A DNA stretch of 64,000 nt from Apibacter muscae (GCF_007845635.1 NZ_SELG01000038.1:1-64000); one strand, 5' to 3'; positions 18,039 through 27,831 are shown, counted from the stretch's first letter. Made by a program: numbers and translations. Notes: generated from the sequence alone by a model not told the origin.

Positions 18039-19397
18039 ATGAAAAAATATGGTTGGGTCTTATTTATTTTAATTTTACATTCTTTACACTTATATAGTTT
18101 TTATTCTCCAGTTCATGATTCCACTAAAATAATTAGAAATGAAAAATTAATTATTAAAAAGAAAAAAGGAAATTATGGGGTAGTAAATGAATATGAAAAT
18201 AAAGTTATAATTCCAATCTTATATGATAAAATTAAAGCCATCAATGATGATGGGTTTGCTGCTTATAAGGAAGATCAATGGATCATTTATTCTAAGGAAG
18301 GAATAATTATCTCATCTCCATATACATTTGAAAAGATTCATGTACCTATCGAAAATTTTAATGAGAATAAAATTATAATTATAGGAAAACCCGATAAAAA
18401 ATCAGAATCAGTAGTTGTATTAGTTAGCAATAAAAATGATTATACTTCTTATAAATATGACAAGATTCTTTCTATCAGCCCTTCGTATTATCATGTGCAG
18501 AAAAATGGACTTTATGGTACTTTAAGTATAGATGGAAAGGAAGTTATACCACCGTTGTATAAATCTATTGAATATATGCGTCCATCTAGAAAAGAAGATC
18601 CTTATCTAGCAAAGGTATTTGATAGTCATAATTTTGTTGGAATGATTAACATAAATACTGGTAAAGTAATCATTCCAGTGGTTTGGAATGAAATTATTCC
18701 TTTAGGTAAATCTTTTTTTAAAGTAAAAAATGGGGATAAGTGGGGGTTGATAAACTATAATAATGAGGAAATATTACCGATAAATTATACTAATATAGTT
18801 GCTTTATCTTCCAAATTCATAAAGGTTCAAGAGGAGGATGGACAAATATTTTTTGTAAGTTTAGATAACTCCCGAGGTCTAGGGGAAGATTATTTATTAA
18901 GTCAAAATTCATATAGCATTAAACAAGAGAATATGAAATTTGGAGTTGTTAAAAATGATGGTACTTTATTAGTTCCGTTTCAATACGACCATATAGAAGA
19001 TACCCCTCAAAGAGTTTTTATAGCAACTATAGAAAAAAGAAGTAAGTTATTGAATTTAAATGGTGAAGAACTAACTGAAAACTATCTAAATATTGAATTT
19101 AATGAACTCACTCAAAATTTTTTAGCGCAAGACTCCAAGAAAAGATGGAAGATCATAAATTATAAAGGAGAAGTTTTATTTTCAACTGAAATAACAAATA
19201 AGAAAAAATTATTAGAACTTCTTAATCAAACTGTAGAAGAGGAATTTACGGATTATGAGGGAATGAGTATTAAAAACGATAAAGATAGAAAAGGCTGGGC
19301 AAGTGGCATCTTGGCCGGGATAGGTACAGCTTTTGTATATTTAGCTTATGCATTAGGATATGTAACGGTGATCTTAATTAATATTAATTATTATTAA
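18039..19397 (+). CDS. WG-repeat protein with C-terminal membrane segment
   Basis: A 452-aa exported protein with an N-terminal signal (about residues 4-22). It carries several WG-type repeats, each of the form GxxGxxNxxGxxIIPxxYDxI: clear copies begin near GNYGVVNEYENKVIIP, GLYGTLSIDGKEVIPP, KWGLINYNNEEILPI and KFGVVKNDGTLLVPF. A hydrophobic segment closes the protein (GILAGIGTAFVYLAYALGYV). WG-repeat proteins are common in Bacteroidota; their role is largely unknown and is probably protein or glycan binding. It is flanked by opposite-strand genes. Confidence 0.85.
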   Translation: MKKYGWVLFILILHSLHLYSFYSPVHDSTKIIRNEKLIIKKKKGNYGVVNEYENKVIIPILYDKIKAINDDGFAAYKEDQWIIYSKEGIIISSPYTFEKIHVPIENFNENKIIIIGKPDKKSESVVVLVSNKNDYTSYKYDKILSISPSYYHVQKNGLYGTLSIDGKEVIPPLYKSIEYMRPSRKEDPYLAKVFDSHNFVGMININTGKVIIPVVWNEIIPLGKSFFKVKNGDKWGLINYNNEEILPINYTNIVALSSKFIKVQEEDGQIFFVSLDNSRGLGEDYLLSQNSYSIKQENMKFGVVKNDGTLLVPFQYDHIEDTPQRVFIATIEKRSKLLNLNGEELTENYLNIEFNELTQNFLAQDSKKRWKIINYKGEVLFSTEITNKKKLLELLNQTVEEEFTDYEGMSIKNDKDRKGWASGILAGIGTAFVYLAYALGYVTVILININYY

Positions 19398-19410
19398 TAA
19401 GTAATATAAA

Positions 19411-20394
19411 TCAATGAATATCTTTTTCTGTCAAAATCGTATCGAAAATAGAATTTAACTCATCTATACTTAGGGTGGATAGTAGCTGAGATTTATAGGG
19501 TTTAAAATCAGCTATTCCTCTAAAATAATTGGAATAATGTTGTCGCATTTCAAGTAGACCTGTTCGTTCTCCTTTCCATTCCGTAGACCAAAGCGCATGT
19601 TTTTTAACTGCTTCAATCCTTTCTTTTAGTGTAGGAGGGGGGAGTAATTCTCCCGTTTTAAAAAAATGTTTTATTTGTTTAAATATCCACGGGTTTCCTA
19701 TGGCTGCTCTACCTATCATTATACCATCAACACCGTATTTATTTTTAAATTCAAGCGCTTTTTCTGGAGAGTCAATATCTCCGTTTCCAAAAATAGGGAT
19801 TTGGATTCGGGGGTTGTTTTTAACCCTAGCAATATAATTCCAATCGGAATGACCTTTGTACATTTGTGATCGAGTACGTGCATGAATTGTAAGAGCTTGA
19901 ATACCTACATCTTGTAAGCGTTCAGCAACTTCATCAATATTAATAGATTTTTCATCCCATCCCAAACGGGTTTTTACTGTTACCGGAAGTTTGGTACTAT
20001 TTACCACTGCTTTAGTAAGTTTTACCATTAGGTCAATGTCCTTTAAAACACCGGCACCAGCACCTTTGCAGGCAACTTTTTTAACTGGACAACCAAAATT
20101 TATATCTAGTAAATCCGGCTGTACAGTCTCTACAATTTTAGCGGAAAGAGACATAGCTTCTTCATCTCCTCCAAAAATCTGTATACCAATGGGGCGTTCA
20201 TAGTCAAAAATCTCTAATTTTTTTTTGCTTTTTATAGCATCTCTAATTAAACCTTCTGAAGAGATAAATTCAGAATACATTAAATCAGCACCTTCCATTT
20301 TGCAGAGCCTTCTAAAAGGAGGATCGCTTACGTCTTCCATAGGAGCTAATAGAAAAGGAAATTCTGGGAAATTTATTTTGCCAATTTTTATCAA
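19411..20394 (-). CDS. dusB: tRNA-dihydrouridine synthase
   Basis: A 327-aa FMN enzyme that reduces uridine to dihydrouridine in tRNA D-loops. It begins with LAPMEDVSDPPFRRLC; INFGCPVKKVACKGAGAGVL contains the catalytic cysteine near residue 108; VTVKTRLGWD, LTIHARTRSQMYKG and GIMIGRAAIGNPWIF bind FMN and substrate. The DusB subgroup is the most likely, by similarity of these blocks. Confidence 0.92.
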   Translation of the reverse strand: MIKIGKINFPEFPFLLAPMEDVSDPPFRRLCKMEGADLMYSEFISSEGLIRDAIKSKKKLEIFDYERPIGIQIFGGDEEAMSLSAKIVETVQPDLLDINFGCPVKKVACKGAGAGVLKDIDLMVKLTKAVVNSTKLPVTVKTRLGWDEKSINIDEVAERLQDVGIQALTIHARTRSQMYKGHSDWNYIARVKNNPRIQIPIFGNGDIDSPEKALEFKNKYGVDGIMIGRAAIGNPWIFKQIKHFFKTGELLPPPTLKERIEAVKKHALWSTEWKGERTGLLEMRQHYSNYFRGIADFKPYKSQLLSTLSIDELNSIFDTILTEKDIH

Positions 20395-20453
20395 AACCTT
20401 AAATTTTTTGTAAATGTACAGCCAAAAATTAAATCTAATTATTTTTTTAACTA

Positions 20454-21161
20454 TTAATGAATCGTCCTAAATGTTTGAACAGCTATTTCAGAACCTTCAA
20501 CTAAGAATACAGAAGAAGGTTTTAGTTCGTTTAATAAGGAAAAACGCTCTCCATAAAGCTCTCCAAAATCTATAGAATAGTTGTAGTCTTTAATTTGATA
20601 TTTTTCCCATTTGGGGTGAGTTACTTCGTATTCAGTTGTTTTTAGCGGATTGACTTTTGTATAACCCCAATAATGTTCAGCAATAAATTCAGCCTCAGTT
20701 CCAATACCTAGTTGTTCTTTTTTAGAAGATGCAATAGCTTCCATAAAATAATTTTTATTTTTAAATTTCCAATTATATTTAATGGCTAAATCATCTTCTA
20801 AATTCCATTGGTGAGACATGGGTAAAGTTTTGTAATTTTCTTTATATAAAGTATTTGCAACAAAGGTTATTGCATTTTTAGGGACAATTTCTTTAATAAA
20901 AACTACCCCTCTTTTAACTAAGTTGCTCTCCTCTCTCTTCACATAAAAACGAAGGTTTACCTCTTCAAAATTTATATGAAAAGGGATAGGAATGCCTAGA
21001 ACACGAGTGTTTAAAAACATAAAACCTACTAAGCTAACATAGCAGTTTCCATTCCATAAATCTATCTTTGTTCCTTTAGGTACAAAATCACTAATTATAT
21101 CTGGAGGTATAATAAAGTTAATCATTACTAATTTTCTCCATTCAGCAGTTAAAAAATTCAT
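20454..21161 (-). CDS. DUF2071 (YqjF-like) protein
   Basis: A 235-aa protein of the DUF2071/YqjF group. WRKLVMINFIIPPDIISDFVP, then GNCYVSLVGFMFLNTRVLG and PIPFHINFEEVNLRFYV are the typical landmarks. There is no signal peptide, so it is cytosolic. The function of the family is not established. It lies 34 bp downstream of the GbsR-type regulator, making a two-gene operon. Confidence 0.8.
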   Translation of the reverse strand: MNFLTAEWRKLVMINFIIPPDIISDFVPKGTKIDLWNGNCYVSLVGFMFLNTRVLGIPIPFHINFEEVNLRFYVKREESNLVKRGVVFIKEIVPKNAITFVANTLYKENYKTLPMSHQWNLEDDLAIKYNWKFKNKNYFMEAIASSKKEQLGIGTEAEFIAEHYWGYTKVNPLKTTEYEVTHPKWEKYQIKDYNYSIDFGELYGERFSLLNELKPSSVFLVEGSEIAVQTFRTIH

Positions 21162-21195
21162 AAGGTGGTTAGGGTTTTTATTTAATTATAAATGA

Positions 21196-21696
21196 TTAAT
21201 TCAATAATTTTGAAATTTTATCAAAAAACCATGAGTTTTCCAGTTTAAGTATGGAATTGATGATGCGGTTGGATTTTTTAGTTACCTTGTAAATTTCAGC
21301 TATAACTTTTTTGAACTCTTTTCCTTCGTTAGTAGAATCATTTACTTCCTTTAATTCATTCATGGTTGAAATAATGCTTTCCAATTCTCTTTTTTTTCTT
21401 TCCTTTACAATACGTTTAAACATCTCAAGAATATCTTTTTCTGCTTTAAAATATTCTTTTCTATCTCCAGGGACTAGTTCTTTAGTTATAAGATCCCAAT
21501 CCAACAAAGCACGAATATTTGTATTTGCATTTCCTCTTGAAATTTTTAATTCATCCATAATTTCTTCTGTTGATAGAGCTTTTGGGCTTATTAACAATAA
21601 TGCATGAATTTGTGCCATGGTACGATTGGTTCCCCATTGAGAAGCCAAGGTCCCCCAAGTTTGAATATATTTTTCTTTAGCCTCTTGTAATTCCAT
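21196..21696 (-). CDS. GbsR/MarR-type transcriptional regulator
   Basis: A 166-aa winged-helix regulator. LASQWGTNRTMAQIHALLLISP and SRGNANTNIRALLDWDLI are the GbsR-subfamily signature (about residues 16-75), with helices after that for dimerisation. GbsR-type proteins repress genes for osmolyte or envelope functions in other bacteria. Here it leads an operon with the DUF2071 gene. A perfect palindrome lies just upstream, which is a plausible site for autoregulation. The effector is unknown. Confidence 0.85.
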   Translation of the reverse strand: MELQEAKEKYIQTWGTLASQWGTNRTMAQIHALLLISPKALSTEEIMDELKISRGNANTNIRALLDWDLITKELVPGDRKEYFKAEKDILEMFKRIVKERKKRELESIISTMNELKEVNDSTNEGKEFKKVIAEIYKVTKKSNRIINSILKLENSWFFDKISKLLN

Positions 21697-21723
21697 AGAT
21701 TAAAAATAGAAAAAATATTTTAA

Positions 21724-21752
21724 TTTTCAAATATTTCAGAAATATTTGAAAA
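21724..21752 (-). promoter_or_regulatory. Perfect palindrome, candidate GbsR operator
   Basis: Fourteen-base perfect arms TTTTCAAATATTTC and GAAATATTTGAAAA meet around a single central A. The site lies 28-56 bp upstream of the regulator's ATG, in the region where a promoter is expected, and within the divergent gap shared with the thiolase gene. No T tract follows, so it is unlikely to be a terminator. Confidence 0.55.
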
Positions 21753-21904
21753 TATTTTAATTAAAGATTATATTACTATGCAAAAAAAGTAGCTGTAAAG
21801 TTTCTGATTTATGAATATTTGTACTTCCAAATAAAATAAATGTATGGTTTTGAGGTTATAATTGGTAAATTTACTTTTAATTAAACCATTCCAATATAAT
21901 ATAA

Positions 21905-23083
21905 ATGAAAGAAGTTGTAATAGTATCTGCAGTAAGAACCCCCATAGGAAGTTTTTTAGGAAGCCTTTCTTCTTTATCTGCTACTGAATTAGGCGCTATA
22001 GCTATCGAAGGAGCTTTAAAAAAAATAAATTTAGGTCCTTCGCAAATTCAAGAAGTTTTTATGGGAAATGTTTTACAAGCCAATGTTGGGCAAGCTCCTG
22101 CAAGACAAGCTGCATTAAAAGCAGGTTTGTCTTCTACAATACCTTGTACAACTATAAATAAAGTATGTGCTTCGGGGTTGAAGTCAGTAATATTAGGAGC
22201 TCAAACCATAAAGGCAGGAGATAATACTACGGTAATTGCTGGAGGAATGGAATCCATGTCCCAAGTTCCCTATTATATAACCAATGGAAGAATTGGAAGC
22301 AAATTTGGAGATCAAAAAATGTTAGATGGACTAATTAAAGATGGTTTAACGGATGTATATGATCAAAAACATATGGGTTGTTTTGCAGATATTTGCGCCA
22401 AAGAATATGGGATTTCAAGAGTAGAACAAGATGAATTTGCAATTGCTTCCTATACTAGGGCAAAAGAAGCTTGGGAAGAGGGGAGGTTTAAGGATGAGAT
22501 TGTTTCCGTCCCTGTTCCTCAAAGGAAACAAGATCCAATTGTAATATCAGAAGATGAGGAATATAAAAAAATTAATTTTGATAAGTTGAAAAGCCTTTCT
22601 GCTGTATTTTCTAAAGAAGGAACTGTAACTGCTGCGAACGCTTCTACTTTAAACGATGGAGCCTCTGCATTAGTTTTAATGTCAATGGAAAAAGCACAAG
22701 AATTGAATTTACAACCTTTAGCTAAAATTATAGGATATGCAGATGCCTCTTACGAGCCTTCTAAATTTACAGTAGCACCTTCCAAAGCAATTCCTCTAGC
22801 ATTGGAGAAAGCAAATCTTTCTTTAGATCAAATAGATTATTTTGAATTTAATGAAGCTTTTTCAGTGGTAGGATTGGCGAATGCAAAAATTTTAAATTTA
22901 TCATTGGACAAAATTAATGTAAATGGTGGAGCTGTTTCTTTGGGGCATCCTCTCGGGAATAGTGGTTCACGCATACTTGTAACACTTATAAATGTACTTA
23001 AACAAAAAAATGGAAAATATGGTGCAGCTGCGATCTGTAACGGAGGTGGAGGTGCTAGCGCTATTATTATTGAAAGAATTTAA
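21905..23083 (+). CDS. Acetyl-CoA C-acetyltransferase (thiolase)
   Basis: A 392-aa thiolase that would condense two acetyl-CoA to acetoacetyl-CoA or cleave 3-ketoacyl-CoA. The nucleophile C88 lies in INKVCASGLKS. NEAFSVVG supplies the active-site histidine region (GHPLGNSG) and the second cysteine is in AAICNGGGGASA near the C-terminus. Length and motifs match the biosynthetic AtoB/PhaA type. No linked fatty-acid or ketone-body genes are visible, so the pathway cannot be assigned. Confidence 0.93.
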   Translation: MKEVVIVSAVRTPIGSFLGSLSSLSATELGAIAIEGALKKINLGPSQIQEVFMGNVLQANVGQAPARQAALKAGLSSTIPCTTINKVCASGLKSVILGAQTIKAGDNTTVIAGGMESMSQVPYYITNGRIGSKFGDQKMLDGLIKDGLTDVYDQKHMGCFADICAKEYGISRVEQDEFAIASYTRAKEAWEEGRFKDEIVSVPVPQRKQDPIVISEDEEYKKINFDKLKSLSAVFSKEGTVTAANASTLNDGASALVLMSMEKAQELNLQPLAKIIGYADASYEPSKFTVAPSKAIPLALEKANLSLDQIDYFEFNEAFSVVGLANAKILNLSLDKINVNGGAVSLGHPLGNSGSRILVTLINVLKQKNGKYGAAAICNGGGGASAIIIERI

Positions 23084-23265
23084 TGATATTTTGTTATATT
23101 GAATTATGAATGATAAAGTATATATTTATCATATTTATAATGGATTCTAATGTGAGAATTAATTTATTTTATTTAAGTTGCGAGAAAATTAAAAAATATA
23201 TAATAGAATTATTTTTAAATTAATATTTTACAAATATTTATAACTATTAAAAAAAACTGCATTTT

Positions 23266-24549
23266 ATGGAAAAGCGTAAATTTACTGTCATTACAGATTA
23301 TTTATCAATTCTTTTACCTAAAACCAAGTATGAATATTTAGTTTTATTATTTTCATTGATTTTATATTATCCAATTGGAGTTTATTTATCTCTTACAACT
23401 GATATTATTGATAAAGATGGTAGAGTTGATATGTACTTTGGATTTGATAATTCCATATGTTTAAAATATGGAAGTATGTTTGAAGTGACACACCCCATCA
23501 ATGGAATTTTATACTTTCCTATTATTTGTTTAAATTATATTATTAATGCAGTAGGGTATAGTCCTAAAATATATACTTTAATAGTAGTTTTTTTATGCGC
23601 TTTTTTTGTTTCCTATTCAAATTTATTCGTATATAAATATTTAACTAAAATTTTAAAATTAAATATAAAAGAAACTTTAATTATTATTTTTCCGTATACA
23701 TTTTATACATGTAATTTATTACTTTCATTTACACCAGAAACATTTACTTTCTCGTTATTTTTACTATCGCTTAATATATTTTTAGTTTCTTATTTTATTT
23801 CTAATAATAAAAAAATTCATACCTTATATTATGTTTTTATAGGAACATTGATTGGAGGACAAACCATAACTAATACGCCGAAAGCAATGATTCCAATTTT
23901 ATTTGAGAATAAGCTTAGCAAGAAGAATTATGTTAATGTATTTAAAAAATTATTTATTTCATCACTATTAATTGCTTTAATAATACTTGCTTCCCTTAGG
24001 TTTAGAGTGCTTGAATTTTTAGGTGTTAATATGGAGAGGGCTGAAATGTTTGCATTTCTAAAAAATCTAAAACATGGGATTCATGAATATTTTATTTCAC
24101 AATTTTTTGGTGGTAATATTTTATTTCCTAAAGTTTATCTTTCAAAAACTAATGTTTGGGGTACAGAAAATTTAGGAGGAATATATTCTTATTTTTATGA
24201 TTCTTGGACGCAGTATTTATGCATATTTGCAATTATTATAATAATGCTAATCGGCATATTTAAAAATTATAAATCAAGATTAATTTGGATACCTGTAATT
24301 TCTTTTGGTGTTGATTTTTTTCTTCATATGATCTTGAAATTGGGCTTATTTGAAAGTATAATCTACGGTGGGCATTTCATATTTATTGTACCAATTCTTC
24401 TGGGATGGTCTTTCTATAGAAATTCTTCAAAAAAATACTATAATATTTTGTGTATAGTATTAAGTATTCTAGGACTTTATATTATTTATAATAATACATT
24501 TGAAATCATTGAGTTTGTTCGTTTGGCTCAAATTGAATTTCCCCATTGA
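23266..24549 (+). CDS. Polytopic membrane protein of unknown function
   Basis: A 427-aa protein with roughly 10 hydrophobic segments and short loops; I do not recognise a named family with confidence. The layout, with a large first loop after the first helix carrying acidic residues (TDIIDKDGRVDMYFGFD) and many short helices after it, resembles GT-C-type glycosyltransferases or O-antigen/lipid-linked sugar proteins, but this is only a resemblance. A role in cell-surface polysaccharide is possible. It stands alone, facing the antiporter gene. Confidence 0.6.
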   Translation: MEKRKFTVITDYLSILLPKTKYEYLVLLFSLILYYPIGVYLSLTTDIIDKDGRVDMYFGFDNSICLKYGSMFEVTHPINGILYFPIICLNYIINAVGYSPKIYTLIVVFLCAFFVSYSNLFVYKYLTKILKLNIKETLIIIFPYTFYTCNLLLSFTPETFTFSLFLLSLNIFLVSYFISNNKKIHTLYYVFIGTLIGGQTITNTPKAMIPILFENKLSKKNYVNVFKKLFISSLLIALIILASLRFRVLEFLGVNMERAEMFAFLKNLKHGIHEYFISQFFGGNILFPKVYLSKTNVWGTENLGGIYSYFYDSWTQYLCIFAIIIIMLIGIFKNYKSRLIWIPVISFGVDFFLHMILKLGLFESIIYGGHFIFIVPILLGWSFYRNSSKKYYNILCIVLSILGLYIIYNNTFEIIEFVRLAQIEFPH

Positions 24550-24550
24550 T

Positions 24551-24574
24551 AAATATTTTACACGTAAAATATTT
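24551..24574. terminator. Short inverted repeat between convergent genes
   Basis: Arms AAATATTTTAC and GTAAAATATTT (11 bases) with a 2-nt centre lie just after the stop of the membrane-protein gene. AT-rich and without a strong T tract, it may act with the next hairpin to end transcripts from both sides. Confidence 0.4.
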
Positions 24575-24588
24575 CTATATTAAAAAAA

Positions 24589-24630
24589 ATCAATCTAGAT
24601 ATTGTAAATAATTACTATATCTAGATTGAT
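24589..24630. terminator. Hairpin between convergent genes
   Basis: Fourteen-base perfect arms ATCAATCTAGATAT and complement enclose a 14-nt loop. It is preceded by a run of A (a T tract on the minus strand), so it most likely terminates the minus-strand antiporter transcript. Confidence 0.65.
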
Positions 24631-24659
24631 AATATATCACAAAGACTACAAAATATTTT

Positions 24660-25973
24660 TTATAACATTAAGGATGCAATCCATCCGGCTAAAAAAAGAG
24701 GTATATTATAATGTATAAATGTTGGTATAACAGTGTCTTTTATATGATCATGTTGACCATCGATATTTAGCCCGGCTGTAACAGATAAAGAAGAATCAGA
24801 AGCAGGTGATCCGGTATCTCCAATGGCGCCTGCTGCACCAATTAAACATACCGTTGCCATAGGAGAAAAGCCCATTTTTATGCATAAGGGAACGTAAATT
24901 GCAGCTATTACAGGAATGGTTGAAAAAGATGAACCAATCCCCATAGTAATAATTAAACCCACAAGTAACATAAAGAAGGATGCTACAATTTTATTTTCTG
25001 AAAATAAAGAAATACTGGCGTTTACAAGGCTAGGTATTTCACCGGTTTCATTAAGAACTTCTGCGAATCCTTGGGCAGTTATCATAACAAAACCGATCAT
25101 AGCCATCATTTTAACACCTTCCACAAAAGTATCATCAACCTCTTTACGCTTAATAATTCCCGTACCAACAAATAATAAAAACCCAGCGAGAGCACCTAAA
25201 ATCATAGAGTTTGAATATAGTTGCACGGCAAATGCTACTACAATGGCAATCAAACATATATAAATGGATCTTTTATTTAATTTAATTTCTAGCTTTTCCG
25301 TATTTTTTATCTTACCCTCACTGTATTTTCTCGGCTTTCTGTAAGAAATAAAAATTGAAAAAAGCAACCCGAATAACATACCTAGAGCAGGAATACTCAT
25401 AGCTTCCATAACGTTAACATTGGATACATCCATACCTGCTTTAGATATATTTGCCATTAGAATTTCATTTAAAAAGATATTACCAAATCCAATCGGAAGG
25501 AACATATAAGGGGTAACTAAACCAAATGAAATAATGCAGGCCATCATTCTTCGGTCTAGATTTAATTTAGCCATTACAAACAATAAAGGAGGAATTAAAA
25601 TAGGTATAAAAGCAATATGGATAGGTAAAATATTTTGAGAAGAAATACTAACTAAACCAATAACGGTAATCAACAGCCATTTTATTTTAGTTTTACTACC
25701 GCCATGGGTTAGGCTATTTATAATAATGTTAGACAAGGCATGCGGCAATCCAGATTTTGAGATAGAAATTGCAAATACACCCAGCAATGCGTAAGACAAT
25801 GCAATTGATGCGCCATTTTTGATTCCTTCGTTAAAGGCTTCCATAGTATGAGACAGAGACATGTTTGCTAATATACCAGCGGTAATAGATCCCACCAATA
25901 AACTAATTAAAACATGTACCCGAAGTCCTGAAAGAATAAGCATTATTAAAACGGCGATTAGAACAGCATTCAT
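24660..25973 (-). CDS. Na+/H+ antiporter family transporter (YuiF-like)
   Basis: A 437-aa inner-membrane protein with about 11-12 segments, of the Na+/H+ antiporter family related to Bacillus YuiF. The conserved features are NEGIKNGASIALSYALLGVFA near the start, and the hairpin-like GIGSSFSTIPVIAAIYVPL and IGAAGAIGDTGSPASDSSLSVTAGLN near the end. Some relatives carry amino acids rather than sodium, so the substrate is not proven. It ends at a hairpin cluster opposite the neighbouring membrane-protein gene. Confidence 0.8.
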   Translation of the reverse strand: MNAVLIAVLIMLILSGLRVHVLISLLVGSITAGILANMSLSHTMEAFNEGIKNGASIALSYALLGVFAISISKSGLPHALSNIIINSLTHGGSKTKIKWLLITVIGLVSISSQNILPIHIAFIPILIPPLLFVMAKLNLDRRMMACIISFGLVTPYMFLPIGFGNIFLNEILMANISKAGMDVSNVNVMEAMSIPALGMLFGLLFSIFISYRKPRKYSEGKIKNTEKLEIKLNKRSIYICLIAIVVAFAVQLYSNSMILGALAGFLLFVGTGIIKRKEVDDTFVEGVKMMAMIGFVMITAQGFAEVLNETGEIPSLVNASISLFSENKIVASFFMLLVGLIITMGIGSSFSTIPVIAAIYVPLCIKMGFSPMATVCLIGAAGAIGDTGSPASDSSLSVTAGLNIDGQHDHIKDTVIPTFIHYNIPLFLAGWIASLML

Positions 25974-26048
25974 TGATTTTATTTATTTTAAATTTTAGAT
26001 TTGTTGCAAATGTATTTTATTTTTAAAAAATTAAATATGGTTTAAAGT

Positions 26049-26084
26049 AAAAAGGCGAAAAATTAAATATTTTTTCGCCTTTTT
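26049..26084 (-). terminator. Terminator after aspartate kinase
   Basis: Arms AAAAAGGCGAAAAA and TTTTTCGCCTTTTT enclose an 8-nt loop just beyond the minus-strand stop codon. The A and T runs on both sides make it competent in both directions. Confidence 0.85.
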
Positions 26085-26102
26085 AAATATCTACTTATCA
26101 AA

Positions 26103-27422
26103 TTAATAGCCAAAAAGTTTATGGTTTAGAGCTTTTAATGCTTCTTTTTTATATTCGCTATCTATAACTACTGTTACATTATGTTCGCTACCTCCATACG
26201 AAATCATATGTAAAGGAATTTCTTTAAAAGCTTCAAGAATTTGCACTCCATATCCGGCTTTGTTTTTTGCTATATTTCCCACAATAGCAATGATGGTTTG
26301 ATCTTTAACAACATCCACTTGTGCAATTTTTGAAAGCTCATGCACAATAGCCTCTAAGTGATTAGAATTATCTATGGTTAGTGAAACTGCAACTTCAGAA
26401 GTTGTAATAACATCAATGGATGTTTTATATTTTTCAAAAATCTCAAAAATTGTTTTTAGGAAGCCATGTGCCAAAAGCATTCTACCACTTTTTATGGTAA
26501 TTACAAATATATTATCTTTGGCTGCCACTGCACGTATTCCATCCGGCGTTTTTAAATTTCCAATTAAAGTGCCTGGAGCTTCCGGTTGCATTGTATTTTT
26601 CAAAGCCACCGGAATTCCTCTTTTTTGTGCAGGTAGTATACACGTAGGATGTAAAATTTTTGCACCAAAGTAGGCTAGTTCCGCAGCTTCATCAAAACTC
26701 AGTTCTTGAATAGGATGTGTTTTTTCTACAAATCGAGGGTCGTTATTATGCATTCCGTCTATATCCGTCCATATTTGTATCTCTTTTGCATCTAAAACAG
26801 AACCAATAATGCATGCCGTATAATCACTACCACCGCGTTGTAAATTATCAATATCCCCCTGCGCATTTCTACATATGTATCCTTGTGTAATAAAAAAATC
26901 TATATCCGGATATTTCTTTATTTCCTCTTTAATATGGTTTTCAATATAAACCATATCGGGTTCATTTTCACGAGTAATACGCATAAAATCTAAAGCCGGT
27001 AAAAGAATTGACTTTTCTCCGATTTCACTTAAATAATAATGAAACATGGTAGTACTTAATAGTTCTCCTTCCGCAAGAATAACCTTTTCTTCCTTTTCTG
27101 TAAATAAAGGATATTTTAGAAAAGAACGAAGATAATTAAAGTGAGTATTTATAAATTCTTTGGCTTTATCTAGTATGCTAGGATTCTTATATAAGTTAGC
27201 TAATTCAATTTGGTACTTTTTTTCTAAATCTTCAATTAAATCATTGGCTTTAGCAGAATTCTTTTCGTACAAAGCATTAGATATTTCAACCAAAGCATTG
27301 GTAGTTCCACTCATAGCAGACAAAACCACTAATTTAGGCGAAAAATTTTCTGTTAATTTCGCTAAATTTTTAATACGTTCAGCACTTCCAACACTGGTGC
27401 CACCAAATTTTAATACTAGCAT
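26103..27422 (-). CDS. lysC: Aspartate kinase
   Basis: A 439-aa monofunctional aspartokinase that phosphorylates aspartate for lysine, threonine and methionine synthesis. KFGGTS opens the protein (residues 5-10); RGGSDYTACIIGSVLDA and QIWTDIDGM are the ATP/aspartate blocks. Two C-terminal ACT-like segments (about 300-435, with SIDVITTSEVAVSLTID) would give feedback control. No homoserine dehydrogenase fusion is present. A good -7 element lies in front of it. Confidence 0.93.
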   Translation of the reverse strand: MLVLKFGGTSVGSAERIKNLAKLTENFSPKLVVLSAMSGTTNALVEISNALYEKNSAKANDLIEDLEKKYQIELANLYKNPSILDKAKEFINTHFNYLRSFLKYPLFTEKEEKVILAEGELLSTTMFHYYLSEIGEKSILLPALDFMRITRENEPDMVYIENHIKEEIKKYPDIDFFITQGYICRNAQGDIDNLQRGGSDYTACIIGSVLDAKEIQIWTDIDGMHNNDPRFVEKTHPIQELSFDEAAELAYFGAKILHPTCILPAQKRGIPVALKNTMQPEAPGTLIGNLKTPDGIRAVAAKDNIFVITIKSGRMLLAHGFLKTIFEIFEKYKTSIDVITTSEVAVSLTIDNSNHLEAIVHELSKIAQVDVVKDQTIIAIVGNIAKNKAGYGVQILEAFKEIPLHMISYGGSEHNVTVVIDSEYKKEALKALNHKLFGY

Positions 27423-27447
27423 TTGTTATTTTTTTATAAGATCCTTA

Positions 27448-27455
27448 CAAATATA
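27448..27455 (-). promoter_or_regulatory. -7 element for aspartate kinase
   Basis: The minus strand reads TATATTTG, an exact TAnnTTTG match, 25 bp upstream of the ATG. Confidence 0.6.
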
Positions 27456-27593
27456 AGTATTTGTATAGATTTGCTAGAATGATATTTATACACTTGCATT
27501 AAAATGTATTTGTGATGAAGATATAATAATTTTTAATATAGATTTCACCCATAAATTAGCATGAATTTTGCCGTATAACTGAAAAATAGATTT

Positions 27594-27806
27594 ATGTCAA
27601 CATTAAAATTTAAAACAAATATAGATTGTGGAGGTTGTGTAAAAGCGGTTACTCCGTCTTTGTCTAAAGTGGAAGGTATTACTAAATGGGAGGTAGATAC
27701 CACTAACCCAGAAAAAATTCTTACCGTTGAAGGGTCTAATGAAATAGAAGAGGAGGTGGTAAAAGCTGTGAAAAAAGCTGGATTTACCATTAAGAAAATG
27801 GAATAA
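27594..27806 (+). CDS. Heavy-metal-associated (CopZ-like) domain protein
   Basis: A 70-aa single HMA domain with the metal-binding pair C12 and C15 in DCGGCV, a ferredoxin-like beta-alpha-beta-beta-alpha-beta pattern and a basic C-terminus. Such proteins shuttle copper(I) in the cytosol to a P-type ATPase. A copper ATPase lies 4.3 kb downstream on the same strand but not in the same operon. The CGGC spacing differs from the usual MxCxxC, since the residue before the first cysteine is aspartate, not methionine. Confidence 0.8.
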   Translation: MSTLKFKTNIDCGGCVKAVTPSLSKVEGITKWEVDTTNPEKILTVEGSNEIEEEVVKAVKKAGFTIKKME

Positions 27807-27831
27807 TTAGCATATTAATTTTATTATAAAT

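Noticed and set aside
24916-25263. 115-codon plus-strand frame inside the antiporter gene
   Set aside because: Antisense to transmembrane helices; such frames arise by chance in this type of sequence.
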